The notes: a model not told the origin generated them from the sequence alone. A DNA stretch of 64,000 nt from Lottia gigantea (GCF_000327385.1 NW_008711143.1:354511-418510); one strand, 5' to 3'. Shown: positions 1-13,250, numbered from the stretch's first letter. Program-made: numbers and translations.

Positions 1-340
1 CCTGTTATTGTGCTTTTCAATCTTCTGTGATATTTCTTACTCAATACTCCTGTTATTGTGTTTTTCAATCTTCTGTGATATTTCTTACTCAAGACTCCTG
101 TTATTGTGCTTTTCAATCTTCTGTCATTTTTCTTACTCAAGACTCCTGTTATTGTGCTTTTCAATCTTCTGTCATTGTTCTTACTCAATACTCCTGTTAT
201 TGTGCTTTTCAATCTTCTGTCATTTTTCTTACTCAAAACTCCTGTTATTGTGCTTTTCAATCTTCTGTGATTTTACTTACTCAAACTCCTGTTATTGAGT
301 TTATCAATCTTCTGTGATTTTAATTACTCTTGCATTTGTC
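1..340. repeat. 48-bp minisatellite (dimeric unit)
   Basis: About seven tandem copies of a 48-bp unit containing cctgttattgtgctttt, starting at 1, 49, 97, 145, 193, 241 and 288. The array is cut by the left window edge. Because 48 is a multiple of 3, the frame stays open as a 16-residue repeat, but there is no other sign of coding. Each unit looks like two diverged monomers of about 24 bp related to the 23-bp unit of the next array. Confidence 0.9.
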
Positions 341-394
341 AATCCTCTGTAGTTTTACAACCCTGACCCCTATTATTGTTCATTTAAATCCTTG

Positions 395-716
395 TGCTTG
401 TATTATCCTCTGTGATTGTGCTTGTAAATCCTGTGATTGTTCTTGTAAATCCTCTGTGATTGTGCTTGTAAATCCTGTGATTGTTCTTGTAAATCCTCTG
501 TGATTGTGCTTGTAAATCCTCTGTGATTGTGCTTGTAAATCCTGTGATTGTTCTTGCAAATCCTCTGTGATTGTGCTTGTAAATCCTCTGTGATTGTGCT
601 TGTAAATCCTCTGTGATTGTGCTTGTAAATCCTCTGTGATTGTGCTTGTAAATCCTCTGTGATTGTGCTTGTAAATCCTCTGTGATTGTGCTTGTAAATC
701 CTCTGTGATTTGCTTG
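395..716. repeat. 23-bp minisatellite
   Basis: About 14 tandem copies of a 23-bp unit (tgtgattgtgcttgtaaatc plus three bases), with shorter 21-bp variants lacking the ctc. The last six or so copies are nearly identical, which suggests recent expansion at the right end. Confidence 0.9.
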
Positions 717-1176
717 ATCTGAGTAAGTATTTTTGGGGTTTTTAATGATATTTATATATAAAAGGTCAAAAAGATAGTCATGTTCCAGTCTAATGTTCTA
801 AATAATCTTATAAAAACATTGAATTATGTAAGTATATACAAGCCGGGACACTTACAATAAGATACTTCTAAGTAAGTAAGTGGTAATCGGAACTGTGTCA
901 GGTTCACATTATGTCCAGTCTTCGTTGGAATATAAACATAATATACATGGCTATATCATAAATATTCCCTGATGGTACATATAATATCTATAATGACTAT
1001 AATAACATTTCTTTATATTGCTAAAAACTGACAACTTCCTTATCAAGAAATCCTAGAAGAGTTTAAAATCAATGATCATCCATCTAAGCCAGACAAACAA
1101 AAGACGACACGATCGTTTTAAATTTCAAGACAGATGTTTAATCACCCTTTAATTTAAGACTTCAATTTTTAATGAA
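717..1176. other. No recognisable feature
   Basis: AT-rich unique-looking sequence up to the assembly gap. No coding exon, RNA gene or repeat recognised. Confidence 0.5.
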
Positions 1177-1601
1177 NNNNNNNNNNNNNNNNNNNNNNNN
1201 NNNNNNNNNNNNNNNNNNNNNNNNNNNNNNNNNNNNNNNNNNNNNNNNNNNNNNNNNNNNNNNNNNNNNNNNNNNNNNNNNNNNNNNNNNNNNNNNNNNN
1301 NNNNNNNNNNNNNNNNNNNNNNNNNNNNNNNNNNNNNNNNNNNNNNNNNNNNNNNNNNNNNNNNNNNNNNNNNNNNNNNNNNNNNNNNNNNNNNNNNNNN
1401 NNNNNNNNNNNNNNNNNNNNNNNNNNNNNNNNNNNNNNNNNNNNNNNNNNNNNNNNNNNNNNNNNNNNNNNNNNNNNNNNNNNNNNNNNNNNNNNNNNNN
1501 NNNNNNNNNNNNNNNNNNNNNNNNNNNNNNNNNNNNNNNNNNNNNNNNNNNNNNNNNNNNNNNNNNNNNNNNNNNNNNNNNNNNNNNNNNNNNNNNNNNN
1601 N
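1177..1601. other. Assembly gap
   Basis: A run of N, 425 positions. The open frames that cross it are artefacts. Confidence 0.99.
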
Positions 1602-2541
1602 AAATCAAATGGAAGTATAACAGTCATTTTTCATAATAACCGTACTACAAATAGCATCATATTATTAAGATATAATTTAAATAGGTAGTTAATATCTACT
1701 TTGGTACCAAATTCACAAAATAATCATTAAGAAACAAAAGAGATTCATAATTTGAAAATTTGAAACTTGTATCTATTAAGTCAAGCATAACAACAATTCA
1801 ATTATTAGTCATCATTATCTTCATTCAATTAATATCAAATCATATCTTCTACTTGAATGGCAGTGATGGGTGATTTCAAGACCTTGTCTACAGCACAAAA
1901 TTCCTCAAGATTATAAAGTATAAGTTTTTGTAAATATATTCCTAGACATCTTAATTATAAATATATTATAAGTAAGTTTGACCAACCCTATGAAAATAAA
2001 ATAGGTAAAATGATTGCCGAATTTACCATGTCTAAGGTAACTGTGGATTCATTTCATTTGACATATCACAACATAATAAAATCTCCCTTACTTTATCAAG
2101 TGGAACAATGGAAGTAAACAATAATAGGTCACTTCTTTGTCAAGGTCATATATACCATTATCAACACTAAACCAGGTATAAATAACTATATGTCCCAGTA
2201 CATAATTTATAATTAATCATATAAATATACTCTCACCTCGTATCAGATATTTATAACATACCACGTGACTCTTCATTAGTTCATTTTAACTGTTTAATGC
2301 AGGAAGTTCATCAAGAATTATGGTTAGATATACATACAGTCCAACAAGGTCCAACAGTTCATAGAATCGCATTATACTGATCATTTTTTGAATGAATTGA
2401 TATAACAACCATAATACTACTGAACTTAAATTGTCTTGAAATTTTATGAAAATGTCAACCAATAAAATCATTACCCGGAAAGTGAATTTACAGAGAACAA
2501 TTTTCAGTCCGAAAAACATCTTTTTTCTGGAATCATTAAAA
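1602..2541. other. No recognisable feature
   Basis: AT-rich intergenic sequence with no gene, RNA or repeat that I can support. A 112-codon minus-strand frame ending at 2286 overlaps the neighbouring repeat and is not convincing. Confidence 0.5.
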
Positions 2542-2904
2542 GATAGCTTGCCAGGCAAGGTAATATACGCCCACTGGCAGCTTTGATTTTGCATAAAAAT
2601 ATTTGGCAGTACAGTAACAATCACCAGTATGAAATATTCAACCTTCAGTCATACACTTCTTTTGAACTCTTTAGGGCGATACTGAATAATATTAAGTATG
2701 AGTTATTGCCCTAGTTCTTGAAGATAGCTTGCCAGGCAAGGTAATATACGCCCACTGGCAGCTTTGACTTTAAACATACATATTTAGCAGTGCAGTAACA
2801 ATCACCAGTATGAAATATTCAACCTTCAGTCATACACTTCTTTTGAACTCTTTAGGGCGATACTGAATAATATTGAGTATGAGTTATTGCCCTAGTTCTT
2901 GAAA
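2542..2904. repeat. Pearl-like element left end, duplicated in tandem
   Basis: Two direct copies of about 181 bp, starting at 2542 and 2723. Each begins gatagcttgccaggcaaggt and continues through tatacgcccactggcagc. The same opening recurs at about 7988, 22217, 27613, 39718 and 61722, so it marks one end of a dispersed family. The second copy leads into the 162-bp satellite, which makes this a compound element. Assignment to the pearl/BIV160 (Helitron-related) group of molluscs rests on overall design, not on a database match. Confidence 0.7.
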
Positions 2905-2969
2905 ACGTGTTCAATCTTTAGCTCGTGAAAACTCTAGAAGACAAATATTCAATTTCAGCGCGGTACTGA

Positions 2970-4783
2970 ATAATAAAACCAAGTTTTGGCAAGAATCATG
3001 CCTTCTAGAATTTTTATGAGCTACAAATTGAACGAGTTTTCAAGATCCAGGGCAATAACTCATACTAAATATTTTTTTCGATTTTTCTCATTTGCAATAG
3101 GCTTTATCCATGGGTAATAACAAACACTCAAGCCAAATTTCGTTAAAATCTGTCAATAATTGTGCCTTCTAGAGTGTTTACAAGCTAAAACTTGAACGCG
3201 TTTTCAAGAATAAGGGCAATAACTCATACTCAATATTTTTAGATTCTTCTGATTTTCAATAGGGTTTATCCATGGGTGATAACCAACACTCAAGCCAAAT
3301 TTAGTTAAAATCTGTCAAGAATTGTCCCTTCTAGAGTGTTTACAAGCTAAAATTTGAACGCTTTTTCAAGAACATGGGCAATAACTCATACTAAATATTT
3401 TTAGATTCTTCTGATTTTCAATAGGGTTTATCCATGGGTGATAACCAACACTCAAGCCAAATTTAGTTAAAATCTGTCAAGAATTGTGCCTTCTAGAGTG
3501 TTTACAAGCTAAAATTTGAACGCTTTTTCAAGAACATGGGCAATAACTCATACTAAATATTTTTCAATTTTTCTGTTTTTCAATACGGTTTATCCATGGG
3601 TGATAATCAAAACTCATGCCAAGTTTCTTCAAAATCCGTCAAGAATTGTGCCTTCTAGAGTGTTTACAAACTAAAACTTGAACGCGTTTTCAAGAATAAG
3701 GGCAATAACTCATACTCAATATTTTTAGATTCTTCTGATTTTCAATAGGGTTTATCCATGGGTGATAACCAACACTCAAGCCAAATTTAGTTAAAATCTG
3801 TCAAGAATTGTCCCTTCTAGAGTGTTTACAAGCTAAAATTTGAACGCTTTTTCAAGAACATGGGCAATAACTCATACTAAATATTTTTAGATTCTTCTGA
3901 TTTTCAATAGGGTTTATCCATGGGTGATAACCAACACTCAAGCCAAATTTAGTTAAAATCTGTCAAGAATTGTGCCTTCTAGAGTGTTTACAAGCTAAAA
4001 TTTGAACGCTTTTTCAAGAACATGGGCAATAACTCATACTAAATATTTTTCAATTTTTCTGTTTTTCAATACGGTTTATCCATGGGTGATAATCAAAACT
4101 CATGCCAAGTTTCTTCAAAATCCGTCAAGAATTGTGCCTTCTAGAGTGTTTACAAACTAAAAATTGAACGCGTTTTCAAGAACAAGGGCAATAACTAATA
4201 CTAAATATTTTTCAATTTTTCTAATTTTCAATAGGTTTATCCTTGGGTGATTACAAACACTCACACCAAGTTTCGTCAAAATCCATCAAGAATTGTGCCT
4301 TCTAGAGTGTTTACAAGCTAAAATTGAACGCATTTTCAAGAACAAGGGCAATAACTCATACTAAATATTTTTCGATTTTTCTGATTTTCAATAGGGTTTA
4401 TCCTTGGGTGATAATCAACACTCATGCCAAGTTTCTTCAAAATCCGTCAAGAATTGTGCCTTCTAGAGTGTTTACGAACTAAAAATTGAACGTGTTTTCA
4501 AGAACAAGGGCAATAACTAATACTAAATATTTTTCAATTTTTCTAATTTTCAATAGGTTTATCCTTGGGTGATTACAAACACTCACACCAAGTTTCGTCA
4601 AAATCCATCAAGAATTGTGCCTTCTAGAGTGTTTACAAGCTAAAATTGAACGCGTTTTCAAGAACAAGGGCAATAACTCATACTAAATATTTTTCGATTT
4701 TTCTGATTTTCAATAGGGTTTATCCTTGGGTGATAATCAACACTCATGCCAAGTTTCTTCAAAATCCGTCAAGAATTGTGCCA
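2970..4783. repeat. 162-bp satellite with higher-order structure (BIV160-like)
   Basis: About 11 tandem monomers of about 162 bp. Landmarks are gggcaataactcatact, a cluster around tttatccatgggtgataa, and gtgccttctagagtgtttac. The spacing of ggcaataact at 3215, 3377 and 3539 gives the monomer length. Three-monomer blocks repeat nearly exactly (about 3190-3676 and 3677-4163), and a two-monomer block of about 324 bp repeats at about 4165 and 4489. Related single monomers lie in the pearl-like copies at 22.4-22.9 kb, 27.7-28.1 kb and 62.3-62.6 kb. The array ends abruptly in a short gtgcc/ggcac inverted repeat near 4778-4810. Confidence 0.85.
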
Positions 4784-5269
4784 AACGTTAGCCCTACGAA
4801 GTTACGGCACAGAAATTTGTGTTTATAAATAAACGAAACTGGCTTCCGGATTAGTATTATTCATGATGCCTCCTTGAACAGTGTTTAATAAATCGTTATT
4901 TGCGAATATGTGGTTAATTTAATGATCACATGTATTCTATCTTTCGTTCAGTAATACTTGAATTCAATTTTTCGCTCAGTCATACCCAAATTACATAATG
5001 GCTACGGATTTTCGTTAGACCACACGATTTTATCGGTAACAAGAATATGCGGATGAACGAGGCTCCACTGTATATTTTAAAATTTTTGAACATAGTTTAT
5101 AACTTTTGTGCCATATGTATATTTTATATTTTTGTATGTGTGTATTTTATAATTATTGTAATACACATACTATGTGTAGTTTAGTAGGATACCAGGGAAG
5201 ATTTGCCTCTGGCAAACTTGTTTTCCTGTCAAATAAAGTTATATTTATTATCATTACTGATGGTACATT
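4784..5269. other. No recognisable feature
   Basis: Intergenic. Short open frames here (for example 5106-5324) show no family motif. Confidence 0.45.
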
Positions 5270-5480
5270 TTGCAACATTCCAAATTTCAATCAGTTGTCT
5301 CTGGTTCCTGCAATTCCATTTTAACTATGCGTTTGTTGACGTAATTTAATATACTTGGATCACAAAAGGCCGTTTCTGATGAGTGATGCAGACGTTTGAT
5401 TGAAAATTGGAATGGTGCAAATTGATGCTTTTAGTGTCCCCAATAAACATAAAAAATTCAGGAAACCTCTTTACAATTCC
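5270..5480. repeat. Dispersed repeat, copy 1
   Basis: Matches 10865-11055 in the same orientation. Shared blocks include gcttttagtgtcccc / gccatcagtgtcccc, followed by aaaaaattca and aacctctttacaat. No ends or target duplication identified, so the class is unknown. Confidence 0.55.
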
Positions 5481-5984
5481 CTTTAAGCTAAAAGATCTTT
5501 GTTGTTCAGCATTGTGAATAACAATAATATGCTATTCATACACCCCATTACAAAGTATTTGGTCCAAAATGAGACACAACTCTTTTTTAAATATTATAAT
5601 ATTATGGAATCGCTTGGCTTCATTTTTGCCTCTAAAACGAAAATTTGAATTAAAGCAAAATGTGGAAATAAGTGTATATCTAACAGCATGATATTAAATC
5701 ATTGATTTTTCATATGTGAAATGTATAATGGAAAAATTTAAAAAAACATATTACTTTGCTAATATAGTAAGTGGGCCTGATTCCAATGCGTCATAAACAG
5801 ACGTCAGAAACATGTTATGAACTACAATTGAGATGATTGCAATACAATTTAATATAACATCTTTATTATTATGGTAAAATAATTATACTAAGTCCCACCT
5901 ACTAGACAGAATATGAAAAAAAAAATAGGATCAGACAATCAATAAAAGTTATCATTCACAATTTTTTTTTTAAATTACATGATA

Positions 5985-6890
5985 GTGATGAAATGGTTAA
6001 TCAGTTAACCGATTTCGGGTAGTATTTCACGGGTAACCGGGTCTGATTTGAGATGATCGGTTAACCGTCAATTTTATGAGAAGTAAAAAGAGAGCAATTT
6101 TGACAGAAAATTCATTACTGTATGAGTCTTTAAGCTGTTTTGTTTAGTAAATAAACATCTTTTTATTGATTGAATAATTGAGATTAATAAATCAAGATAG
6201 GGTATCAATTATCAAAACACTAACTAGTTGCAAGAATTGTGGTCAAGATTATCAAGCCTCTTTTTTATATAAGTTCAACTAAGTATTCGTTCTGGATAAT
6301 CACGTCACAATGGTCTTAGTTTGTCGTTTATCAGACGTTCGACACGCGCCACGGTTCGTTGAGTCTTATTATTTTTATTGTATTGTGGAAATGTAACAGT
6401 GTTTTTAAAGCATGTTCTAGTGTTTTAATAAGTTTTGATATTACCGTTATTATTTCATTCTGGTACGAGTTGCTTAGAGTAAAACAGTTATAAAGATCGT
6501 ATCGTATATTTTCCTCTAATTGGCTGTTTGTTTCTTCTTGCCTGTCAATCAGCTCCAAGCTTATTAATATTCATGAGTACGGATTCCTTGAGACAATAGT
6601 TTTATACCAGTTGTGGAACCAGTACACTGATTCACGGCGACTTCAATGAGATACACTCATTACACTGGCCCATAACTGGTATAAAAACCTTTGGTCTGTT
6701 AGAAACACCAACAACTACCTAGTTTGCGATATCAGCATCCGCTGGAAGCGAACGTTAACTTGTCATCTACCTACCTAGAGACTATATCAATGACCCCTTT
6801 TATAATCATTAGTATTTAACCGGGATTAACTGGGTAACAAACCGTTATTGCCGGCAATTACCCGGTTCGTAAAATTCACTAACCGTTTCA
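5985..6890. mobile_element. Possible hAT-like nonautonomous element (degenerate)
   Basis: Ends near 5985 (gtgatgaaatggttaatcag) and 6890 (reverse strand gttgaaacggttagtg) are imperfect inverted repeats. Both sides carry ggttaacc/gggtaaccggg-type subterminal motifs. No transposase frame and no clear 8-bp target duplication, so class and ends are tentative. Confidence 0.35.
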
Positions 6891-7985
6891 ACAATATACA
6901 CAATAACACTGTTTTACCTATTTAGTTTCTCTGAATTCTCTTATAAAGACATGTAACAATTAAAAACAAGAGAGGTTGATTAGATTGTATCGCCTGTTGT
7001 AAATTGAAGCCACTGCTTCGATGGAAATACCAAGTATACCCAGATTTTCATATGCTCTACAAACACATCTATTGAAGGGATATAAACTTAAGTTAGCAAA
7101 ATATTGGCCTTGAAGTGCGTTTATGCTCAATTACAGGTAAGGCTACAACGGATAAATATGATAACTCAAACGTTTAGGCAAGTGCCACTAAAGGTTTAGA
7201 AAATGGACAACCGTTTAAACCCAAATAACTTTCATTTGTAGTTTTGATTTTGATATTCCCGTTGATAGGTTTGCGAATGTATCTATGTAAAAACGTCAGC
7301 AGGTTGATCATAGATGCCTTAAAACTGTTAGTGTCTTTGTTTTATTGCCATTATACAGTTCCACATAAAAAGGCCATGATTATTGGAGTAACCAATTAGA
7401 GATCTTGTCAAGTGAGGCAAATATTCCAGTTTCCTTTAATGGTGAAAAATATCTGGCTGTATCATCATCAAAGAGATTTTGATGTCACTGTCCGTCCACC
7501 ATAACAGCATAATTAACACTGACAATGATATGTATTAATTATTTGTCTTAATATACCTTCTGACCATTAGCTTCTTGTATTACCACACATTATTCTTAAT
7601 AGATCATCTTCAACAAGGTCACACTTCTTAGAAACCTTCACAGTGGAACAAAAATACCTAACCCTATGGTGGTTCGTTAAGGACATTTCTAATATTTAAA
7701 GCTTATATGTAAACATCGAGAAAAATTATTGAATTTTTTTGTTGTCACTTATACCCATATCGCTATATAAATTGCTGCAAACCTGTGTTAGTTTTTAAGA
7801 ATAAATATGAAATTTGAGTAAAAGCAAACTATGATTTTTCTAGGAAAGAAATTGAAAAGCATGGGATATATACCCATATAAACATACTTATATTTTGTAA
7901 TGATTTGTAGCATTTAAAATGGGTCAGAGCTAAGACCTATCAAATCCAACTTCCCTCCCAAGTAAAATGCTCTAACAAATCAAAG
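6891..7985. other. No recognisable feature
   Basis: AT-rich intergenic sequence. No exon, RNA gene or repeat identified. Confidence 0.45.
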
Positions 7986-8445
7986 AAAGATAGCTTGCGA
8001 GGCAAGGTAACATACTCCCACTGGCAGCTGTCAGAAATGATAAAACAATCTTTAGTGACTAAAGTATGAATTTTCTCATATTAAAGAAATTTTATTAGTT
8101 GGAATTCAATGATATATAATGCCAGTTATTTATGTAATTCCACAAAATTTTTTAAAATCAATATCGATAACCTAAATACAACAAACAAAATACACAGCTC
8201 TACTCAAGGGCAAAAAAAACTTTTGACGCAATGATCACAGTCAAGTTTTATCAAAATCAATTGAAAACTGTAGCTTCTATCGTGCTCACAAACAAATTTT
8301 GATGTGTTTTTACAAAGTCAAGGGCAATAACTTCACACAAAGTTTTATCAAAATCAGGTGAAAACTGTAGTCTTTATAGTGCTCACAAGAAATGTTGACA
8401 GACGGACCAACAGACCGACGACAATATACAACCACATATTCATTT
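7986..8445. mobile_element. Pearl-like element copy
   Basis: Starts with gatagcttgcgaggcaaggt and ctcccactggcagctg. It contains two degenerate core units (caagggcaataact, gttttatcaaaatca) and ends with a short (ACGG)-type stretch (gacagacggaccaacagacc). It has the same order of parts as the copy at 61720-62332, but the terminal hairpin is eroded. Confidence 0.65.
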
Positions 8446-9004
8446 TTCATTTTTCAAAGGTCATTTTTTAGTTAAGTATGAATTTTCCAATTTACACAAA
8501 AATTTATATACCCCATCCTTGTCTTACAATTTACACAAACAAAAAAATGTAAAAAAATTCCATCAAAAACAAATTTCATTTGTTAAGTTCAATGTTACAA
8601 TAATGTCTAAAATTGTCTGATTGTAAATACGATTTTTTGGTACAAACCAACATACTTAAATTGCAAAAAGAAATGTAGCCAATGGAATACATTTGTCGAC
8701 TTTGAAACAAAACATTTTGATAAACAGTATAAAATTGATTGAAAGAATGAAATTACCTGGCTTAGTTTCAGACATATGACCCCATATACGATAAAACCTA
8801 ATCCGTTAAAAGCAGCATATATATAGATCAGTATCCATCATTTACGCTAATCACACCGTATGTTTGTCGTCATCGGTATTGAACTGCTGGTCTTTTACCA
8901 TATACTTTCTTCTACACTCACTCACACTGAGCATTGTTAATCAATAAAACATCTTAATACTATAACTTGTCTTATATTGATACATGGTTCTCTTATATCA
9001 TACA
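8446..9004. other. No recognisable feature
   Basis: AT-rich sequence without supportable features. Confidence 0.4.
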
Positions 9005-9320
9005 TTGATTTCTACTTCTAGCTGTTTAGTATTTTCTTACTTTTATCAAATATTGGTATTAGTATTGTCAACTCTAGTAACTACATCATAGGTGATTTCT
9101 ACTTCTAGCTGTTTAGTATTTTCTTACTATATTGGTATCATTATTGTTAACTCTAGTAAATACATCATAGGTGATTTCTACTTCTAGCTGTTTAGTATTT
9201 TCTTACTATATTGGTATCATTATTGTTAACTCTAGTAAATACATCATAGGTGATTTCTACTTCTAGCTGTTTAGTATTTTCTTACTATATTGGTATCATT
9301 ATTGTTAACTCTAGTAAATA
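9005..9320. repeat. 80-bp tandem repeat
   Basis: Four copies of a unit of about 80 bp beginning gatttctacttctagctgtt, at about 9006, 9092, 9172 and 9252. The last three are almost identical and the first is about 6 bp longer. Confidence 0.85.
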
Positions 9321-10440
9321 CAGGGTGGGGGATGTCTTATATCATATGGTAAATTCTGTACCACTTTTTGAATGATTTTTGAATTCACAAAAACACACAT
9401 TGAGACTTGAGTTTGAATTATTGGTGTTAAAACTGATAAAAAATAATCAATATTAGTGTGAAACAAGACTGCCACTATAATATACTTATCAAAAGACACA
9501 CACACAAACATACACTGCATGTTATATAATATACTGTATATAGCCGGTGTGATTGTATGCCTACCTACAATAATAATTTATTTCTTTTATTCAATAAGTT
9601 TAGAAAATCAGTTTTTTCTTAAAACGTTTTAAAAAATATAACTATGATGAAGAATATTAATATCAATTTTCAATTATCCTAATTACATTAATTTAAGCTA
9701 TCTGTATCACTTTTCAGAATTGAATTCCAAAACCAACAATGATTTGAAGAACATTATCAATGACCTTATGACAATTTACTGCATGTGATGTACTGTCAAA
9801 ACTTGTATCAGTAGGTATCCTGCAACTATATATAGGACTGTATAGTTTAGGGGATAGATATTAAGATAGACGGATATCCAATGGCTTTGACAAAATAAAA
9901 TATGTTCAAATCAATGAATGGAATAAGACCACCTGTAGAGAGATGAAGATTTGATCAGTTCATTTAATAATCCTTATTGATTAGTTGATGTGTAAACACC
10001 TAGTTCTTAGTCTTCTTACACTTCAATATATTATCTCCTTCTAGCTCTCTCAGCCAGCCATTTTCTGGTTCTGTCTGCCCAGAAAAGTTCAGTATAATTT
10101 TTATTATACTTTTCAACCAAACTGACCTTAACATGCTCATTGGTCAAAACTTTTCACTTACATTTTATAATGCCCCTGGGTAAATCCTGAAAACTATCTT
10201 ATCAGCATTTCCCATTCTTATTTGTCTATAAGGAATAAGCTTATTTCATTTTTTTCAAATGGTTTGGCAACCATTGACTAAGGATAAGTTTTTCTTTTAG
10301 TTTTTAAGTCAAAAAACAATAATAATCAATAATGTAAACTGTTGATACCTTTAAAACTTATCTGTCAACCTACATTCTTCTTCAATATTATGATATAACT
10401 TCAGCTGTCCATCTGGACTGACCCAATAAAAACTGCATTT
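9321..10440. other. No recognisable feature
   Basis: AT-rich intergenic sequence. Short frames at 9311-9520 look random. Confidence 0.4.
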
Positions 10441-10441
10441 C

Positions 10442-10795
10442 TTAAAGGAGCACCTTCACTACCAGTTCGACCAATCATACCTTAGTTTCAGAAACAAGAA
10501 TTTTTTTAGCTTAAATAATCAGTAATAGTGTTCACAGCTCATCGTCGAAATTTGAGCCTTCAAATCCATGTATATCCTTAATTATTCTCGTTTGAAAGTT
10601 AAAAATTGGACTCGAATTTTAGTGAGACTATGCCATACACAGAAAACACACATAGAAATAGACAGTGAAATTTCTAGTTTGAGGTATATTTGAAGGGATT
10701 ATGCGTTTTTCGTGAGTGTTAGTATTTCTTAAGACTATCAAAGCACATTCAAGACCCAAATCAATCCTCGAAAATGCTGACTGTTCCCCTTTGAA
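10442..10795. mobile_element. Possible MITE of about 350 bp
   Basis: The left end ttaaaggagcaccttcact and the reverse complement of the right end (aaaggggaacagtcagc) form imperfect terminal inverted repeats. Internal sequence is slightly less AT-rich than the flanks. Superfamily not assignable; the flanking TTAA on the left is only suggestive. Confidence 0.4.
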
Positions 10796-10864
10796 AGAAA
10801 CAATTTACGCATGTATGCCCATGTGAGCTTCAGTCTGTGTGCCATGTTAATCACAAAATCACAA

Positions 10865-11055
10865 ACACCATTCCAACATTCAATTAGACTTCTGTAGTTT
10901 CTGCAAATTCACTTTAACTAAGTGTTTGATGACAAGCATATTTTGCAATTAGTGGCAACATGAAGCACTCAGGAACCACAGACATCTCATTACAACTTGA
11001 TGCCATCAGTGTCCCCGATACAATTAAAAAATTCAGAAAACCTCTTTACAATCCG
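10865..11055. repeat. Dispersed repeat, copy 2
   Basis: Direct homologue of 5270-5480, sharing ctttaacta, gtgtttgatgac, atcagtgtccccgata, ttaaaaaattcagaaaacc and tctttacaat in order. Confidence 0.55.
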
Positions 11056-13045
11056 TATTATGTTGGTGTTATTTTACATAATTCAAATCCATACATCACC
11101 TTGTAATTGCAAAGGAAAAAGACTACAAAAAAAGCATTATGAACTGGTATATACATATTGCATTTTTCTATCTTTGGAAATCTTTTAAATGGGGACATAA
11201 GCTTACCTGATGTTCTACAGACAAGCTGACTTTGCTAATAACTAATCAGGCCTTCAAAGTTGATCCTTTGTATTACACTTATTTCATATAAGTTAATGGG
11301 AAGAACTTTAATTTACCAGTGGCAGTATTAAACAAAATTATACACACCCTGTTAAGTGCAACCATGTCAAAGTTGACACAGAAATCATTTTTATATGCTT
11401 GGCCTAGTTTATAAAATTTGATTTTTTTCTACAGAACTCAAAATGTGTCCAAACATATCTTCTTAGTCCTAGACATAGTCTACTTCTCAGAATCAAAATA
11501 GCAACATAAATCAAATGTTACTTTAAATCCACAAACACAATCAGTTGCATTGCACACAAAAAAGTAACCAATACATGTATTGGATGGTTAGGCCATAAGA
11601 AGTGCAAACAGTAGGTTTAGGACGATCCAATATCTATATCGGTCAAGGTTACATATTTCTTTATTCAATAATAAATATTGCTGACAACCTATCAAATTTT
11701 GTCAGTAATTTTACACAAAACGACATAAATATAGTCTAAAAACACGCTTCATCCATGGACTAGGAACTTACCTCGATAAAATAGTGACAATCTAATAAGT
11801 TGACAAATAATTCCGTAAATTTTATCAATGAAAACAGGTCGAATTGAGTACACCTACATTATTTTCCTTAGCCAGTCGTCGAATCGAGACCACAAACCTT
11901 CTTCCTGTCCAAATAGTCCACGAGATTTTACGTGACAACACGAGACTAAAAAATTTCGTATTTCCCATATTCCAGTCGAGTCGGCATTTCATGACGTATC
12001 GAGTTTCTTAAATTTACAGAAATACGGTTTACGATTTTACTAGATTAGAAATATTGTGAACCAGCATGATTTTCAAATTCTCGATCTTCAGATAAATGAG
12101 GATTACTAATACTTAGAGACGAAACGGCTTGCTTTCTAGGCCTATGTGACTTAGGTCGTGAGATCAGCTTAATATTTAAGTGATGCCTGTTGTAAGGCAT
12201 TTAGTAACAAGATTATAATCAACGTCATTAAACTATAAACTGTAAAACCAATTGCAGATGTATTGTAGACTCTGTTTATGTACGGAGTATGACCTGTTAC
12301 AGCAAATCAGGAAATGGCTGAGAAAAAGGTTCATAACTGGATGATTTTTTAGTGTTAGATGGTGATGGGAAATGTGGTTCTATGCGTAGAGCCTAATTAG
12401 AGTAGAAGTAGACAACCGTCTACGCATTTGACTAACGTTTACTGCACTTGGAATACCAATAACGCCCTAAAACTCTATTACAGACGAAACTCTCTTCGGA
12501 TTTTCATTTCAAAATAATTACGGACAGTTGGAATTATGCAATGTCCTTTTACATGTTCTTGAAAGAAAACTATGAATAAAGCAACGAGTCTAAACAGAGA
12601 AGGCAGCATTTCTTGACAACCTATATTGATGTAAATGTAGCTATAGACTAGACTACACGGTAAACATGCCAAAGGTCAATGTTGTGTGCTATAGTGATAT
12701 GTTTATTATATTGGCCACAGTGCATTAACTAGCTTACAGGTAATATCAGGGCCAATAGCATGTCATGTCTTTGAAAACACCATTGGCTTTACCATTATCC
12801 GAGCTAAATTCTAAACTATATATATATAGCCATTTATTAAAACCAATCACAATCAATTGCTTTAAGCCTCTGTATTTTCTATAAAAGACTATATTTGTAA
12901 TTGATAGAAAACAAAGGATCTTCCATTACATCATTGACTAAGTACCGTGATTAAGCCTAAATATATATGACATATTCCATTTCTTGAAGATGGGTTTCCT
13001 TATTTGATTTTGATCCTTATTTAATTAATTGGTTTCAAAAAATTA
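11056..13045. other. No gene recognised; short CpG-richer patch at about 11865-12010
   Basis: Mostly AT-rich. About 11865-12010 has several CG dinucleotides (gtcgtcgaatcgag, ccacgagattttacgtgac, gtcgagtcggc, gacgtatcgag), more than its surroundings. It could be a promoter or 5' exon, but no donor, start codon or conserved peptide supports this. Confidence 0.3.
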
Positions 13046-13250
13046 TCACGTATTCTTAATCATATCATGCTCTTAACAAAACAAAAAGACTTTTTGACCT
13101 TTTTTGATCGGTCACAAATTTTGTAATTCTGCTGGTAATTCTCTTCTAATTTAGCTAATCATGAATTCATTATGGACATGTGAGACAAACTAGAATTTTT
13201 CCAAGCCATTAGAATACATCCACTTTCTATTCATATAAGTATTGCCATTT
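13046..13250. repeat. Dispersed repeat related to the TIR element at 21.9-22.2 kb
   Basis: The block attcttaatcatatcat recurs directly at about 21884. The block gactttttgacc...gatcggtca (13088-13116) recurs inverted at about 22101-22128, and so does the block around atggacatgtgagacaaact. This is a partial or rearranged member of that family. Confidence 0.55.

Noticed and set aside
8-317. Two 96-codon open frames at the left edge
   Set aside because: They are the 48-bp minisatellite read in two frames; openness follows from a unit length divisible by 3.
2286-2624. 112-codon minus-strand frame as a gene
   Set aside because: Part of it lies in the dispersed pearl-like left end, and the rest shows no family feature.
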